From Yponomeuta sedellus (Eukaryota > Arthropoda > Insecta > Lepidoptera > Yponomeutidae): a stretch of DNA of 64,000 nt. How positions within the stretch are numbered: position 1 is the first letter of the stretch; each line of letters opens with the position of its first letter. Below, in pieces: positions 1 through 9,250 of this stretch. Position numbers and translations under genes: made by a program. The stretch covers positions 5,199,487 to 5,263,486 of the forward strand of contig OW203738.1 of NCBI GenBank assembly GCA_934045075.1, written 5' to 3'. The notes beneath the pieces were generated by a model. It was not told where the DNA came from, made no database searches, and saw only the letters and a list, made by a program, of their open reading frames with translations.

Positions 1-691
1 CAGCGAGTCTCCTTCAACATCCGCGGGAAGAAGTCCGAAGAAACTTTTAATATTTCTAATGTTCATACTGTACATAATTTAGCGCTGCCTATGTATAGAC
101 ATAACCTAGGTAGGCTATCCTGTAATAACGAATTGATTAAAAGATTTATCAACGACTTAGGGACGACCGACGACATAGACGAACGACCGTTATTGCTCTT
201 GGGGACTGACAATATAGACCTTATCGTAACGAGACAGCTCTACACAGGACATAAAAGCAGAGACTCTCTCTACGTTTCTTTTACGCTCTTAGGACACATC
301 GTACACGGTAAGACCCCAAATACCGTACCGACCGACGTGTCAGTCCTGCATTTATGTGCCTGTGACGAACTGAATGACGCCGTTCGGCGTTCTTTCTCAA
401 CCGACGGGTTCGGGACTAGGCCTTATTCCGACATGCCTCGCTCCAAAGAGGACCTTAGGGCTATAGATATTTTAGAGAAAACGTCTAAATTAGTAGGTGA
501 CAGGTGGGAGACAGGCCTTCTATGGAAGGATGACTTACCTAACCTGCCTGACAGCTACGGTATGGCACGAAAGAGGCTAGACGGAATTAAAAGAAAGTTT
601 GATAAGATGCCAGATCTAGCGGCACGCTACTCTGCGAAAATACACGAAAACCTAGAAAAAGGTTATATTTCGAAAATTGACGACAAAGACA
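1..691 (+). pseudogene. BEL/Pao pol, N-terminal fragment (protease end to RT linker)
   Basis: Frame 1 is open from base 1, so the first ATG at 91 is not a real start. RPLLLLGTDN (about 192-221) fits the LLIG-D-N block at the end of the BEL aspartic protease region; the following RSKEDLRAIDILEKTS, ETGLLWKDD, and ENLEKGYISKI blocks are the standard BEL linker leading into the RT fingers. Sequence identity to the element stops at about 691, where the inverted end of a MULE begins; the 13 residues after that (to the stop at 729) are translated transposon end. The RT catalytic region that should follow is missing, so this half cannot make a working pol. Confidence 0.85.
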
Positions 692-731
692 GGTTTCGGG
701 CTGCTGGTTCCATTGGAAAGTTCCATTGATG

Positions 732-905
732 GGCCCAACAGGATTTTCTAGTCCTTTTGTCTCCACTACTTAGGATGAGTGGGTCCAACAGGATTTTTAC
801 GGTACTCATGTCTCCATGTGGGTCCAATAGGATTTTGACGGTTCTCATGTCTCCATTGTTCGAAATAGGTGGAGCTATTAGGATTTATTCAGTACTGTTG
901 TCTCC
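732..905 (+). repeat. Subterminal repeat array of the MULE
   Basis: Four degenerate units of roughly 40-50 bp share GGGTCCAAYAGGATTTT followed by a TGTCTCCA block (starts near 732, 781, 820, 873). Related units in inverse orientation lie at about 2120-2240 (GTTGGACCCATCAATGGA). Such arrays near transposon ends are typical transposase-binding regions; that role is inferred. Confidence 0.7.
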
Positions 906-1032
906 ACTGTTAAGATACTGGCCATGTAAGTGTAATTGACATTGATTGACATTTGATCTAATAAATAGATTACTATTTGATAATCTATTTGTAAGTAATT
1001 CACTATTCACACTTCTATTTGTATTTACTAAA

Positions 1033-2017
1033 ATGGACCAAGATCTCCGTTTTTTGGAAAGAAAGGGTGGTAAAGTTTTGATTTACAATGGTTACCAGTT
1101 TTATAAACACACGGTTTATAAAAATACCAGAACCCGTTGGATTTGCAGTCGTAAAAAGAAGGACAAATGCCCTGGTGCGATTACAGTTCATGTGAGTCTA
1201 AAACTAATTTGATTTAACCATGTTGATATTTCGAATTTCGATTGTCTCTCGAGAGGAACACCAGGATTGTAATAGTAGTTGGCGCTTAAAACCTTTCCTG
1301 AACCAATATTTCAAGACCAACATTACGGTTATTAACCAATGTATAAGTTGTTTGGCTTATAAAATGTATGTAATATCTATATTTTTATTTATTTTAGGGT
1401 GCAAATATAGAAAAGATTACCGAGCACGCTGTAGAATGTTTGCCCGATGAGGCTAGAAATATGGTAGCCTTTGCTCTTGATGATGTGAAAGCAAGAGCAG
1501 CAATTACAACAGAACCAATCCCTGTTATTTTCAAGGAAGTCATGGCACCACTATATGATATGGGACTCGACAAAGTAACAAAAATTTCATATGAGAGTTC
1601 AAAAACATCAATATATGCTAAAAGAAAACAAGAATTCGAAGTTAAAAAATTGGTCTACAATAATATCCAGGAAGCGGAAATCCCGGCAAAATTTAAATCA
1701 TTTTTAAAAATGAACAATTTATGAAAGAATGGTGTGTATATAATCAACTTCATCGTACAAATAACTTTGCGGAAGGCTGGCATGCTCGAATTAACCGTGC
1801 GATAAATAAAAATTATGTGACGATTGCTAAGTTGCTTTCCGTTCTGGAAAAGGATGTGTCTATTAATAAAATGCAAATTGGTAATGCTACAAGTAACCAT
1901 TCACAACGTAACAGGAGCATTCTACAAAAAGACAGAGATGCATTTATTTTAAATGCTCAGATGAAATTGATTCACAAAGAAATAACAGTCGGACATTTCT
2001 TAGAGCAAGTGCGATAA
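1033..2017 (+). pseudogene. FLYWCH-MULE transposase, internally deleted and frameshifted
   Basis: Exon 1 (1033-1194) starts MDQDLRFLERKGGKVLIYNG and has the FLYWCH zinc-finger pattern: F..RKGG..LIYNGYQFY..., RWIC, C, and a final H. It ends at a good donor (CAT|GTGAGT). A matching acceptor (TTTATTTTAG at about 1398) restores phase 0 and gives GANIEKITEHAVECLPDEAR. The frame stops at 1722, and a shift is needed near 1710-1720 to continue into MKEWCVYNQLHRTNNFAEGW (1721-2017), the conserved MULE block with RTNNFAEGWH. The central D...D...E region between these blocks is absent, so no active enzyme can be made. FLYWCH plus MULE is a known insect transposase architecture. Confidence 0.75.
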
Positions 2018-2258
2018 ACATTCATTCTTATATGCATTTTAATACCTAATTACTATTTTGTTTTTAAGTAAATGTTTTGACAATGGAACCACGAAACCGG
2101 ATTTGAACCAAATAAAATTTCGATTATTGACTCCACCATCTAAATGGAACCATGCGAATTTGTAAATCCTGTTGGACCCATCAATGGAGCCATGAAAACT
2201 TGAGAAACCTATTGGACCCATCAATGGAACTTTCCAATGGAACCAGCAGTCCGAAACC

Positions 2259-4748
2259 CGAAACTTTATGTCAAACTCAAAGGAACTCCTGCGAAGCCTG
2301 CCTGAAGAGCGCTTAGCACCCGGTGGCATGAAATTCCTGTCGGACTGCAAAGAAAAGCAGCTGGAACGAGTCCTAGGCCTGAATTGGGAACCGGAATCGG
2401 ACAATTTCGTTTTCACAATGAAGTTTCATAAGATTGATAAGACCCTTCAATCTGGAGCCAAGCGACCGACCAAACGAGAAACATTACGCTTGATAATGAG
2501 TGTCTTCGACCCGTTGGGTTTCCTTCTGACCACGACAATCAAAGGGAGACTAATTCTTCAAGACGTCTGGAGGGACTCGATTGGCTGGGACGACGAAATC
2601 GGTTCTGGGCACTACGACAAGTGGAAGGGATGGCTAAATGAGCTGGAGCAGGCAAGGTGCACGCGAATCCACCGCTGGATGATGTCAGACGACTGCATAA
2701 AAGACGGAAAGGTGGAGTTCCATATTTTCTGTGACGCCAGCTCAAGAGCGTTCTCAGCCGTCGTTTACCTCCGAAGCCCACTCATGGACGGAAGCTGGCA
2801 CCTAGCTTTCGTGATTGCACGCGGGCGAGTAGCCCCACTAAAGACTCTTAGTATACCTCGACTCGAACTACAGGCCGCTGTCATGGGCGCTCGTCTCTCC
2901 CAGGGTTTGAGGGAGTATGTGGACGCATCCTCAGCAAAAATGACCTTTTGGACTGACTCAAAGACGGTCATTGCCTGGATTAAGTCTGAGACAGGACGCT
3001 TCAAGCCTTTCGTTGCTCATCGCATTTCAGAGATCGCCGAGTTGACTGACCCTCGTGATTGGAGGTGGGTGCCGACAGACCTGAACCCAGCCGACGACGC
3101 CACACGGGACGTAACCGCCTCTGACCGCCTGAGATGGCTGAACGGGCCAGACTTCCTGAAGCAATCAGAAGAGTTGTGGCCCAGACCGGAGACCGAAGCA
3201 GCCGTAGACCCTAATGACGTCGAGGTTAAAGTCGTATGTCAACTAACCAGCCACGAGAAGCTGGCTCTCCCAGACATATACAGGTTCTCCAGCTACTGGA
3301 GGTATGTGCGTAGCGTGGCCTGGCTGCTAAGGTACAAGAACAATATTAACAGTAGGAAACAGTCGCGCAGAGGTGAGCTTATTCCACAGGAAATTGAAGC
3401 TGCCGAAACCTTGTGTGCCATAAGTTCTCAGGACCGTAGCTTCGCCAGTGACATTGACTCGTTACGACGGAATCAGTGGGTCGACAAGATCAGCCGACTA
3501 CGTCAGCTGACCCCCTATCTAGATGCTGACGGACTCCTGCGTGTCGGTGGAAGAATGGAGGCTGCTGGAGACTTGCCGGACGGCACCAAGCACCCCACCA
3601 TCCTGCACCCCAAGGATCGATATACACGGCTGCTGATCGCCCAACAGCACCGGGACCAAGCACACATGAACAGGGAGCAAGCCCATCTGAACCTAAGGCG
3701 ACGGTTCTGGATTATCGACGGGCGGAACGCAGTGAAGGCGGCATGGAACGACTGCCAGGTTTGTAAGAACAACCGCGCCAAGCCGTGCCCCCCGCTAATG
3801 GGTCAGCTACCGGACGTAAGGGTAACGCCAACTGGCAGGGCTTTTGTACATACTGGGGTCGACTACTTCGGCCCGATGACCGTAAAAGTAGGACGACGTC
3901 AAGAGAAGCGATACGGAGCCCTTTTCACGTGCCTAACCGTAAGAGCGATCCATATCGAACTCGTAAGTGACCTGAGTACCACGAGCGCTATAATGGCACT
4001 CAGGCGATTCATCGCTCGACGAGGCTGCCCGAAGACAATATGGAGCGATAACGCGACAACATTTAGAGGCGCCGACCGCGAATTGAGACGGGCAGTAGCG
4101 GCTATTGACAGGGATGAGCTAGTTAGGTACGGCGTTGTAAACCGCTTCGAGTGGTCATTTATTCCCCCCGTCTCCCCACACATGGGAGGCTGTTGGGAAC
4201 GAATGGTAAGGTCTGTGAAGACTGCGCTAAAAGCCACCCTCAAGACGAGGGTCCCGAGGGAGGACACACTGGCCACCTTGCTAGCCGAGGCAGAAGCCAT
4301 AGTAAACGGCAGACCGCTCACCTACGTCCCACTTGACCACACGGACGACCTACCCCTAACGCCGAACGACTTCCTACACCCCAAGACAGACAGAACAGAC
4401 ATGACTACGACGCTAGGGACCTTTACAGACGGAGACCTACTGCGACGATCGTGGCGTGAGTCACAGAGGTTGGCCGATCTACTGTGGAAGCGGTGGGTTA
4501 AGGAGTACTTGCCCACTCTGACAAGACGCGACAAGTGGTACCGATCCTCTGAGCCTCTCGCTGTGGATGACGTCGTCGTGATTACGGACGGCCAACTGCC
4601 TCGCTACCTGTGGCTTCGAGGTAAAGTTGAAAAGACCTACCCGGGCCGAGACGGACAGGTTCGCGTAGCAGACATCCGAACCGACCACGGACTATACCAA
4701 CGCCCGGTGACAAAGCTGTGCAAACTCGACGTTAGACGACCTAACTGA
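2259..4748 (+). CDS. BEL/Pao pol, C-terminal part: RT connection, RNase H, integrase
   Basis: The frame is open for about 829 codons; the ATG at 2268 is internal (RNFMSNSKELLRSLPEE is mid-RT). Domains by residue of the 826-aa stretch: end of RT/peptidase-A17 connection with SVFDPLGFL (about 75-85); RNase H with FCDASSR (about 154), LSIPRLELQAA (about 198) and TDSKTVIAW (about 228); H2C2 zinc region ending in CQVC (about 460-500); integrase core with VDYFGP (about 531), SDNATTF (about 594) and CWERM (about 641), giving D, D, E; and a DUF5641-like tail (about 770-825, VADIRTDHGLYQRPVTKL). RNase H and integrase look intact, but the RT YVDD palm is lost upstream, so the element is non-autonomous. 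No env-like frame follows. Confidence 0.88.
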   Translation, partial: RNFMSNSKELLRSLPEERLAPGGMKFLSDCKEKQLERVLGLNWEPESDNFVFTMKFHKIDKTLQSGAKRPTKRETLRLIMSVFDPLGFLLTTTIKGRLILQDVWRDSIGWDDEIGSGHYDKWKGWLNELEQARCTRIHRWMMSDDCIKDGKVEFHIFCDASSRAFSAVVYLRSPLMDGSWHLAFVIARGRVAPLKTLSIPRLELQAAVMGARLSQGLREYVDASSAKMTFWTDSKTVIAWIKSETGRFKPFVAHRISEIAELTDPRDWRWVPTDLNPADDATRDVTASDRLRWLNGPDFLKQSEELWPRPETEAAVDPNDVEVKVVCQLTSHEKLALPDIYRFSSYWRYVRSVAWLLRYKNNINSRKQSRRGELIPQEIEAAETLCAISSQDRSFASDIDSLRRNQWVDKISRLRQLTPYLDADGLLRVGGRMEAAGDLPDGTKHPTILHPKDRYTRLLIAQQHRDQAHMNREQAHLNLRRRFWIIDGRNAVKAAWNDCQVCKNNRAKPCPPLMGQLPDVRVTPTGRAFVHTGVDYFGPMTVKVGRRQEKRYGALFTCLTVRAIHIELVSDLSTTSAIMALRRFIARRGCPKTIWSDNATTFRGADRELRRAVAAIDRDELVRYGVVNRFEWSFIPPVSPHMGGCWERMVRSVKTALKATLKTRVPREDTLATLLAEAEAIVNGRPLTYVPLDHTDDLPLTPNDFLHPKTDRTDMTTTLGTFTDGDLLRRSWRESQRLADLLWKRWVKEYLPTLTRRDKWYRSSEPLAVDDVVVITDGQLPRYLWLRGKVEKTYPGRDGQVRVADIRTDHGLYQRPVTKLCKLDVRRPN

Positions 4749-4908
4749 ACCGACGTGACCTGACTAACTTAACCGGACTGACCTAACGTGATCGGACCTG
4801 AGTCCTGACCTGTTCTATGTTCAACTACACCTTACTGGATCAGGCACTCTACAGACTGACGGTGGTTGGCTGCCCCTGCCTGCTTGAGTATTGGCAGACT
4901 GTCAATAC

Positions 4909-4920
4909 TGGAGGTGGGGA
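4909..4920 (+). other. Polypurine tract of the BEL element
   Basis: TGGAGGTGGGGA sits directly in front of TGTTGG, the expected arrangement for plus-strand priming at the 3' LTR boundary. Confidence 0.75.
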
Positions 4921-5330
4921 TGTTGGGGCGACCAACGCCTCCTTGCTGACAGGCTGACCTGACGTAAGACTGGCTGATTCTCTTTTGAAACGACTTCGAA
5001 ATTAGAATGACTGACCAGACCGAACAAGAGACTACGAAACAGTGCACGACAGACTTCCAAACGTAGCGGACGACAACGCTCCGCTGCTGACGAACAGAAA
5101 GACAAACCTGTACGACCGTACACCTACTTTTCCCTTGCTGCGGCGGAGCCTAAATCAAGGTAATGTGTTTTCGTATGTTTATTTACGACTACATAAGCCA
5201 AGCTACTGGATCTACATTGACAAAATATGTCAATATGGATTGGGCAGATGGGCAGCTTGGCTCTCAGACCTTTGTCAGCTCATAACCTTAGGAACACTTG
5301 CGTTCCCTTGAATCATACTATCAGTTATTT
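4921..5330 (+). repeat. 3' LTR of the BEL element (end approximate)
   Basis: The LTR starts TGTTGGGGCGACC immediately after the polypurine tract. Its length is estimated from usual BEL LTR size and the return of AT-rich DNA near 5330; the terminal CA cannot be fixed without the left LTR. Small open frames in this stretch have no family features and are not called. Confidence 0.55.
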
Positions 5331-5727
5331 TCCTTTATTTGAGCTCATACCTTTTCAGTTGAAACCTCATTTAACTAATTTGAAACCTGGTTTCAAATGA
5401 GGTTCAGTGGACTCATTAAATGTGGTTTCAAATGAAGCGTATGAATTCAGATAAAGTATGTAAGTAATAAATAATTTATTCATTAAAGACCATACAATGC
5501 CACTTAGCATTTATTTAGTAGGAAAAATTGAAGATCACATTCATGATAATAAAAAGGTCAGGAAAACACTCTGAGGGTATGACTAGAGGGAAAGCGAGTG
5601 TTACTTGTTGTATGACGTCATAACAATAATAAAATGGCGGACGTCAATTAAAATATAGTCAGTAATATGTATAACTCCATAAAGCTTGAAATAAAAAAAA
5701 CCCGCTATTACATCACAGTATCACCCT
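5331..5727. other. No gene seen; contains an AT-rich hairpin
   Basis: AT-rich DNA. TTTGAAACCTGGTTTCAAA near 5379-5398 is palindromic and part of three related GGTTTCAAATGA words (5345-5440). No coding signal was recognised. Confidence 0.5.
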
Positions 5728-5906
5728 AATATTATAAAGGCGAAAGTTTGTAAGTATGTATGTTAGATACTTCTCCACGTCCTAATGGTAGTTTTAATCT
5801 TTGGTATGGAGTTAGCTGACACCCTGGATTAACACACGGGCTACGTTTTACTGCGAAAAATATCTTATTCCCATAGGAAAATCAATAAACCGCGGGGCAC
5901 AGCTAG
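5728..5906 (+). mobile_element. Short Helitron-like non-autonomous repeat
   Basis: The repeat starts TAATATTATAAAGGCGAAAG and ends GGGGCACAGCTAG|T. This layout (GCGAAAGTTTGT start, a central TTTGGTATGGAGTTAG block, GC-rich end with CAGCTAGT) is a widespread lepidopteran short repeat. The CTAG end next to T fits Helitron insertion between A and T. Copies: 20489-20685 (+), 23722-23866 (-) and 41395-41570 (-). Confidence 0.6.
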
Positions 5907-6030
5907 TAAGAATATAAAAAGAAGCCTAAATGAGTCTACTGAATTTTTAGCCCCAGCAAGCAAGACTAAGTAAACTTTCTCGCTAAATCCCATGCAAGGT
6001 CACGTACGTTAGGGTTGAAAATATTACAGA

Positions 6031-6060
6031 CTAGCTGGTGCCCGCGACTTCGTCCGCGCA
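6031..6060 (-). mobile_element. Terminal fragment of the Helitron-like repeat
   Basis: CTAGCTGGTGCCCGCGACTT is the inverse of the GC-rich CAGCTAG end. Only about 30 bp remain, followed 25 bp later by a long CATA microsatellite. Confidence 0.6.
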
Positions 6061-6085
6061 GGATTAGTATTTAAAGGAGATTACA

Positions 6086-6236
6086 ACATACGTACATACA
6101 TACATACATACATACATACATACATACAAACATACATACATACATACATACATACATACATACATACATACATACATACATACATACATACATACATACA
6201 TACATACATACATACATACATACATACATACATACA

Positions 6237-6266
<30 letters not shown>
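6086..6266. repeat. (CATA)n microsatellite
   Basis: About 180 bp of nearly pure CATA tetranucleotide with single interruptions (CGTA near 6091, CAAA near 6128). It creates open frames of repeating MYVC on the minus strand that are not genes. Confidence 0.97.
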
Positions 6267-6267
<1 letters not shown>

Positions 6268-6440
6268 GCACGTAAGAATATCTGACTTAAATATAATACT
6301 GAAATAAATATAAGCGTGACGTAGAAAAGAACTAACATTTTGTCAGAAATATTTTTTGGGTCTCATTTGAAATCTATAACAGGCTGACAATATTGAGATG
6401 TTACAGTCGCACTGTAATAACGTAACCATATTGTCAACAT

Positions 6441-6834
6441 AAGCGCTCGTGGACTTGGCAAACCGAGTTCGCGTCAACCCTTGCATGTCCCCACTGCTGG
6501 GGCACGGGTCTCTTCCTGCATCGCATAAAGATTAGGCCATACTCCACCACGGGGGCCAAGTCCGGGTTGGTGGAGGATTGTAAGACAGTGGCGGGCCTTA
6601 CTGTCAGAAGTTATCAAGCCGCCCATAAGGCCTCTGACATGGCTTAACGACTGCCATTATATGACAGCCGGCACCAACGGCTTAACGTGCCTTGCGAAGC
6701 ACGCAAGCGCTCAGAAAAACTTCCTCTAGCGGTAGTCACGGGATGGTCACCCATACAGCACCTGACCGCGCCTGTTCTTGCTTAACTCAAGTGATTGATT
6801 ACAATCACCTAGTTCGGCTGGGCCACGAGCGCTT
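6441..6834 (-). mobile_element. 5S-rRNA-headed SINE, full length, with an inverted head piece
   Basis: The body 6474-6834 reads in minus orientation from GCGCTCGTGGCC through a 5S-like segment (TTAAGCAA, GGCGCGGTCAGG, and GGATGGGTGAC with one change) to the CCCCAGCAGTGGGGACATGC tail. Bases 6441-6473 are a second copy of the first 33 bp of the head in the opposite direction, so the unit starts and ends with the same GCGCTCGTGG word inverted. Confidence 0.85.
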
Positions 6835-6839
6835 CAATT

Positions 6840-7400
6840 AATTGTGTTATGTTGTAATTATTTATTTATTTATTTTTCTCTGATGGGTACAATAACAATC
6901 AGTGCTTGAGTCAAGCTTCCGTATTTATTCTTCTAGTTTCTTCTATCTAGTTATATTATAAGCTTCAGGAATCGCCAGGTCAGTAGGATATGAAGTGTTA
7001 GTGACGTAATAAGGTTTTTACACGACGCGACGTCAGCGCTGATTTTATGGTTCTCTGTGTCTTGAATTTCTAGTTATTTTTAATACTAGGGCGGTAAATT
7101 GATGTTTACAAACGAGTAGACGAATATGTGAGCTCGAGACGAAGTGGAGGGCCTAGTTCCGAGTTTACAATTGTTAAAAGTAAGTTTTACTTGTTGTTTT
7201 TTTTATTCAAAGTGTGTGTCTCGGTTATAAAACCCATTTTAACCTCGACGTGTCTATCGATTAGCTATATGCACGTCTCACCTAAAATGGAGCGTTTTAT
7301 TACCTAGCCATACAATCTATAGTGCTACAAAGTTATATGACCCGGTGGAGGTGTCAAATTTTGTATGCAAACGTCAAGTTTACTATGGTACTGGTTGACG
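6840..7400. other. No gene seen
   Basis: AT-rich DNA with a TTTA/TTTTA run near 6860-6880. No coding frame, inverted ends or family match was recognised. Confidence 0.45.
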
Positions 7401-7401
7401 A

Positions 7402-7592
7402 CCTCTGGGGCGTAGTGGTAGCGCATCTGCCTACCATGCAATAGGTCCCGGGTTCGAACCCCGGCTGAAACAAAAAAACTCCAGGTCTTGGATGTTTAAA
7501 TGCTTATGATATCGTTGTTTCTGGTTCCCACGACACAGAGTATCCTAGTGTGGGGCCACAAGCAATGTGCCTGTGTGTAAGAAAAAAAAAAT
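7402..7592 (+). mobile_element. tRNA-headed SINE ending in a poly-A-like tract
   Basis: GGGGCGTAGTGGTAGCGCAT (box A) and GGTCCCGGGTTCGAACCCC (box B) form a tRNA-like head. A body with CCAGGTCTTGGATG and CACGACACAGAG follows, then AAGAAAAAAAAAA. The tRNA fold is degraded and followed by a non-tRNA body, so this is a SINE and not a tRNA gene. Confidence 0.75.
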
Positions 7593-7761
7593 TAATTGTT
7601 ATGTTACTATGAGAAAAGTGACACGTCAGATAAGTCTCATGTAGATTTTTTATATTTAAATGAACCGTTTGTGGAAATATCTCAAATTCAGGAAGCCACG
7701 TTTGCTCTGATAATTTTTTTGACTTAAATAGTTTTTTTATGCAGTCTTGATACAGCCTGTT

Positions 7762-8069
7762 TAGAATATACCTCGGGCTCTTGAGTAGGCTTCGGTTTTC
7801 GCCGAAAGCACACGAGTGTAATACTACTTCCAGCTCTGTATAAAACTTTTCTTTACTTTGAAAAGTTATGTAAAGTTTTTAAACACCTATTTAGAGGCTT
7901 AAAATTCGACCCATGCCGGGACTTAAATAGGTTTTTTTAAAATTGGCCTCAGCACGGGTTAGTGCATTAAAAACAATATAATTATGTAAAGTTACTAATA
8001 ACAATACAAAATAAACCTTGCATTAATGCAATATAATCGGTTTTTCCGATAGCAGCCGAGGTATATTCT
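7762..8069. mobile_element. MITE with TAGAATATACCTCGG ends, carrying a nested hairpin SINE
   Basis: TAGAATATACCTCGG at the left is repeated inverted as CCGAGGTATATTCTA at the right. A second copy with the same ends lies at 21045-21231. The 104 bp element at 7878-7981 inserted into it, as shown by its target-site duplication. Confidence 0.75.
7878..7981 (+). mobile_element. Hairpin SINE, 104 bp internally deleted copy
   Basis: The left end is the AACACCTATTTAGAGGCT arm and the right end is the CTTAGCACGGGTTAGTGCATT-like tail of the double-tRNA family, with both tRNA units lost between them. TTATGTAAAGTT occurs on each side (7866-7877 and 7982-7993), a 12 bp target-site duplication that fixes the boundaries. 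Confidence 0.8.
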
Positions 8070-8094
8070 AAAAGCTAAAAGACTGTACGTCTCA

Positions 8095-8160
8095 CTGCAG
8101 GACAGGCTTTCTCGCAGGGAGAGATAGAGAGAGATAAAGAGAGAGAGAGAGCGCGCCACG
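8095..8160. repeat. GA-rich tract in a SINE-like remnant
   Basis: CAGGACAGGCTTTCTCGCAG followed by repeated GAGAGATA/GAGAGA units. Similar AGGCCTTCTCTCAGAGAGA stretches occur at 44270-44300, 46755-46800 and 47745-47775, so this is part of a dispersed repeat and not only a microsatellite. Confidence 0.5.
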
Positions 8161-8176
8161 CGTGCCCACCGTGCGT

Positions 8177-8325
8177 TAAAGGGCTTCTAAACGGGCCATA
8201 TTTTTACTGCAATACGTGGCCGACAGCTATTGGTGTCTTTCTCTAATATGTGATTAGGAGAGGGACACCAATAGATGCCGGCCACGTATTGCAGTGAAAA
8301 TATAACCCGTTTAAAAGCCCCTTTA
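8177..8325. mobile_element. Foldback MITE with about 65 bp arms
   Basis: The left arm (AAAGGGCTTCTAAACGGGCC through ACCAATA-type core) is repeated inverted in the right arm ending AACCCGTTTAAAAGCCCCTT, with GCAATACGTGGCC and its complement inside. Nearly the entire element is palindromic; no coding capacity. Confidence 0.85.
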
Positions 8326-8450
8326 GAAATTTCAAGCGATGAGATATGTAACACACCAGACACTCACGTGTCCTCATGATGTTTTCCTTTGCAGTGAATG
8401 GTATTGCTACTACAAGTACAGAAATGTTCATAATTTAGTTATAGTACATT

Positions 8451-8551
8451 ATGACACTAGTGAGCTAAGTTGGTCATTACAGACGAGGTGGGTTTACTGG
8501 GTTTACAGTTATGGAACCGAGTCTGTAATGACCAATGCTCACGAGTGTCAT
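8451..8551. mobile_element. Short foldback element, about 31-34 bp arms
   Basis: ATGACACTAGTGAGC...GGTCATTACAGAC (8451-8484) is inverted at 8521-8551 (GTCTGTAATGACCAATGCTC...). The 36 bp between has no recognised content. Confidence 0.8.
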
Positions 8552-8561
8552 ACGACGTTTT

Positions 8562-8813
8562 TCAACACACTTGTGAGGAAAATAAAAAACAAGCACAGGT
8601 AAATAAAAATAAAAAGTACGCTAAAAATACTGACTCAGAAAAAGAGTTCGCGTTCTTTTCCGTTTTCCATGTTAGGAAATTTTCATACGCTGCGACATAT
8701 TTTTCCCTAGATTTCTCGGGTATCAAACTTTCATTGGCATTTTGCGCCTCATTAAGTATGTCTTGCGGAGTTAAAACCATATCCTCTTCAGTGTCAGTAC
8801 TTGAACTCGACAT
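8562..8813 (-). pseudogene. Crypton-like tyrosine recombinase, N-terminal fragment
   Basis: The likely start is the methionine at 8813 (MSSSSTDTEEDMVLTPQDIL). KSREKYVAAYENFLTWK followed by SESVFLAYF resembles the SAM-like core-binding N-terminus of insect Crypton-derived recombinases (Y..FLAYF block). After LAYF the sequence becomes hydrophobic and unrelated, so either an intron begins there or the gene is cut. The catalytic R-H-R-Y domain is not present in the window. It lies between inverted words TTTTTCAACACACTTG (8559-8574) and CAAGTGTGTTGAAAAA (9235-9250). The family call is from memory of the motif and is moderate. Confidence 0.5.
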
Positions 8814-9250
8814 TTTCACAATAAACAATGAAAAGTTTTATTTCTTGAGAACTGAGATTGAAAATGGCGCGCGCTTACTTTTTTAATTTGCGCGCTGTCA
8901 AATGTAGGCAAATGTAACAACTTCCATACAGCCTATAAATCGATATTTCTGAATTACAAGTTGGCTTTTAGATATGTCTATCTTTTTCTTATTTTGATTG
9001 CAATTTGATGAAAATAAATGTTTAGTTATCGTATTTTGATACTAACGTGCATAAAATATAAATTAAATTATTATTTTTAGATATGAAAACTCTTTGCTGT
9101 CATTATTTGTCTGTAGTTGATAAAATTAAAACTGTATTCATTACAGCACTTGTGCTGTAATATTATTACGCACGCGTGTATAATGGACAGCATTATGGTT
9201 CTTAAACCGGTGTTATAAGAGTCACTTTACGAGCAAGTGTGTTGAAAAAA

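Larger units (their letters stand above)
692..2258 (+). mobile_element. FLYWCH/MULE DNA transposon derivative inside the BEL element
   Basis: The two ends are inverted copies: GGTTTCGGGCTGCTGGTTCC at 692-711 matches the reverse complement of 2239-2258 at all but one base, and the match continues through the CCATTGGAAAGTTCCATTG block. Behind each end lie inverted subterminal repeats. Inside are pieces of a MULE transposase gene (FLYWCH finger and C-terminal part) without the DDE core. A 9 bp target duplication, expected for Mutator-like elements, is not visible (flanks ACAAAGACA and CGAAACTTT differ), and about 280-300 codons of BEL RT are missing at the site. Confidence 0.75.
1..5330 (+). mobile_element. 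BEL/Pao LTR retrotransposon, 5' end outside window, interrupted by a MULE
   Basis: The reading frame open from base 1 carries BEL/Pao polyprotein sequence (protease-to-RT linker), and the frame from about 2259 to 4748 carries the RT/A17 connection, RNase H, integrase and a C-terminal DUF5641-like region. A polypurine tract at 4909-4920 is followed by TGTTGG, a typical BEL LTR start. The left LTR, gag and most of protease lie left of the window. Bases 692-2258 are a separate DNA transposon, and the RT palm that should connect the two halves is absent. The right LTR end (about 5330) is a guess because the partner LTR is not in view. Confidence 0.85.

Noticed and set aside
5042..5311. 89-codon frame in the BEL LTR region
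   Set aside because: It spans the LTR and flank without any motif; LTR sequence explains it.
6064..6338. Long MYVC-repeat open frames on the minus strand
   Set aside because: They are translations of the CATA microsatellite.
8339..8886. Plus-strand frames of 87 and 138 codons
   Set aside because: They cross a foldback element and the antisense of the Crypton-like fragment; no motif.
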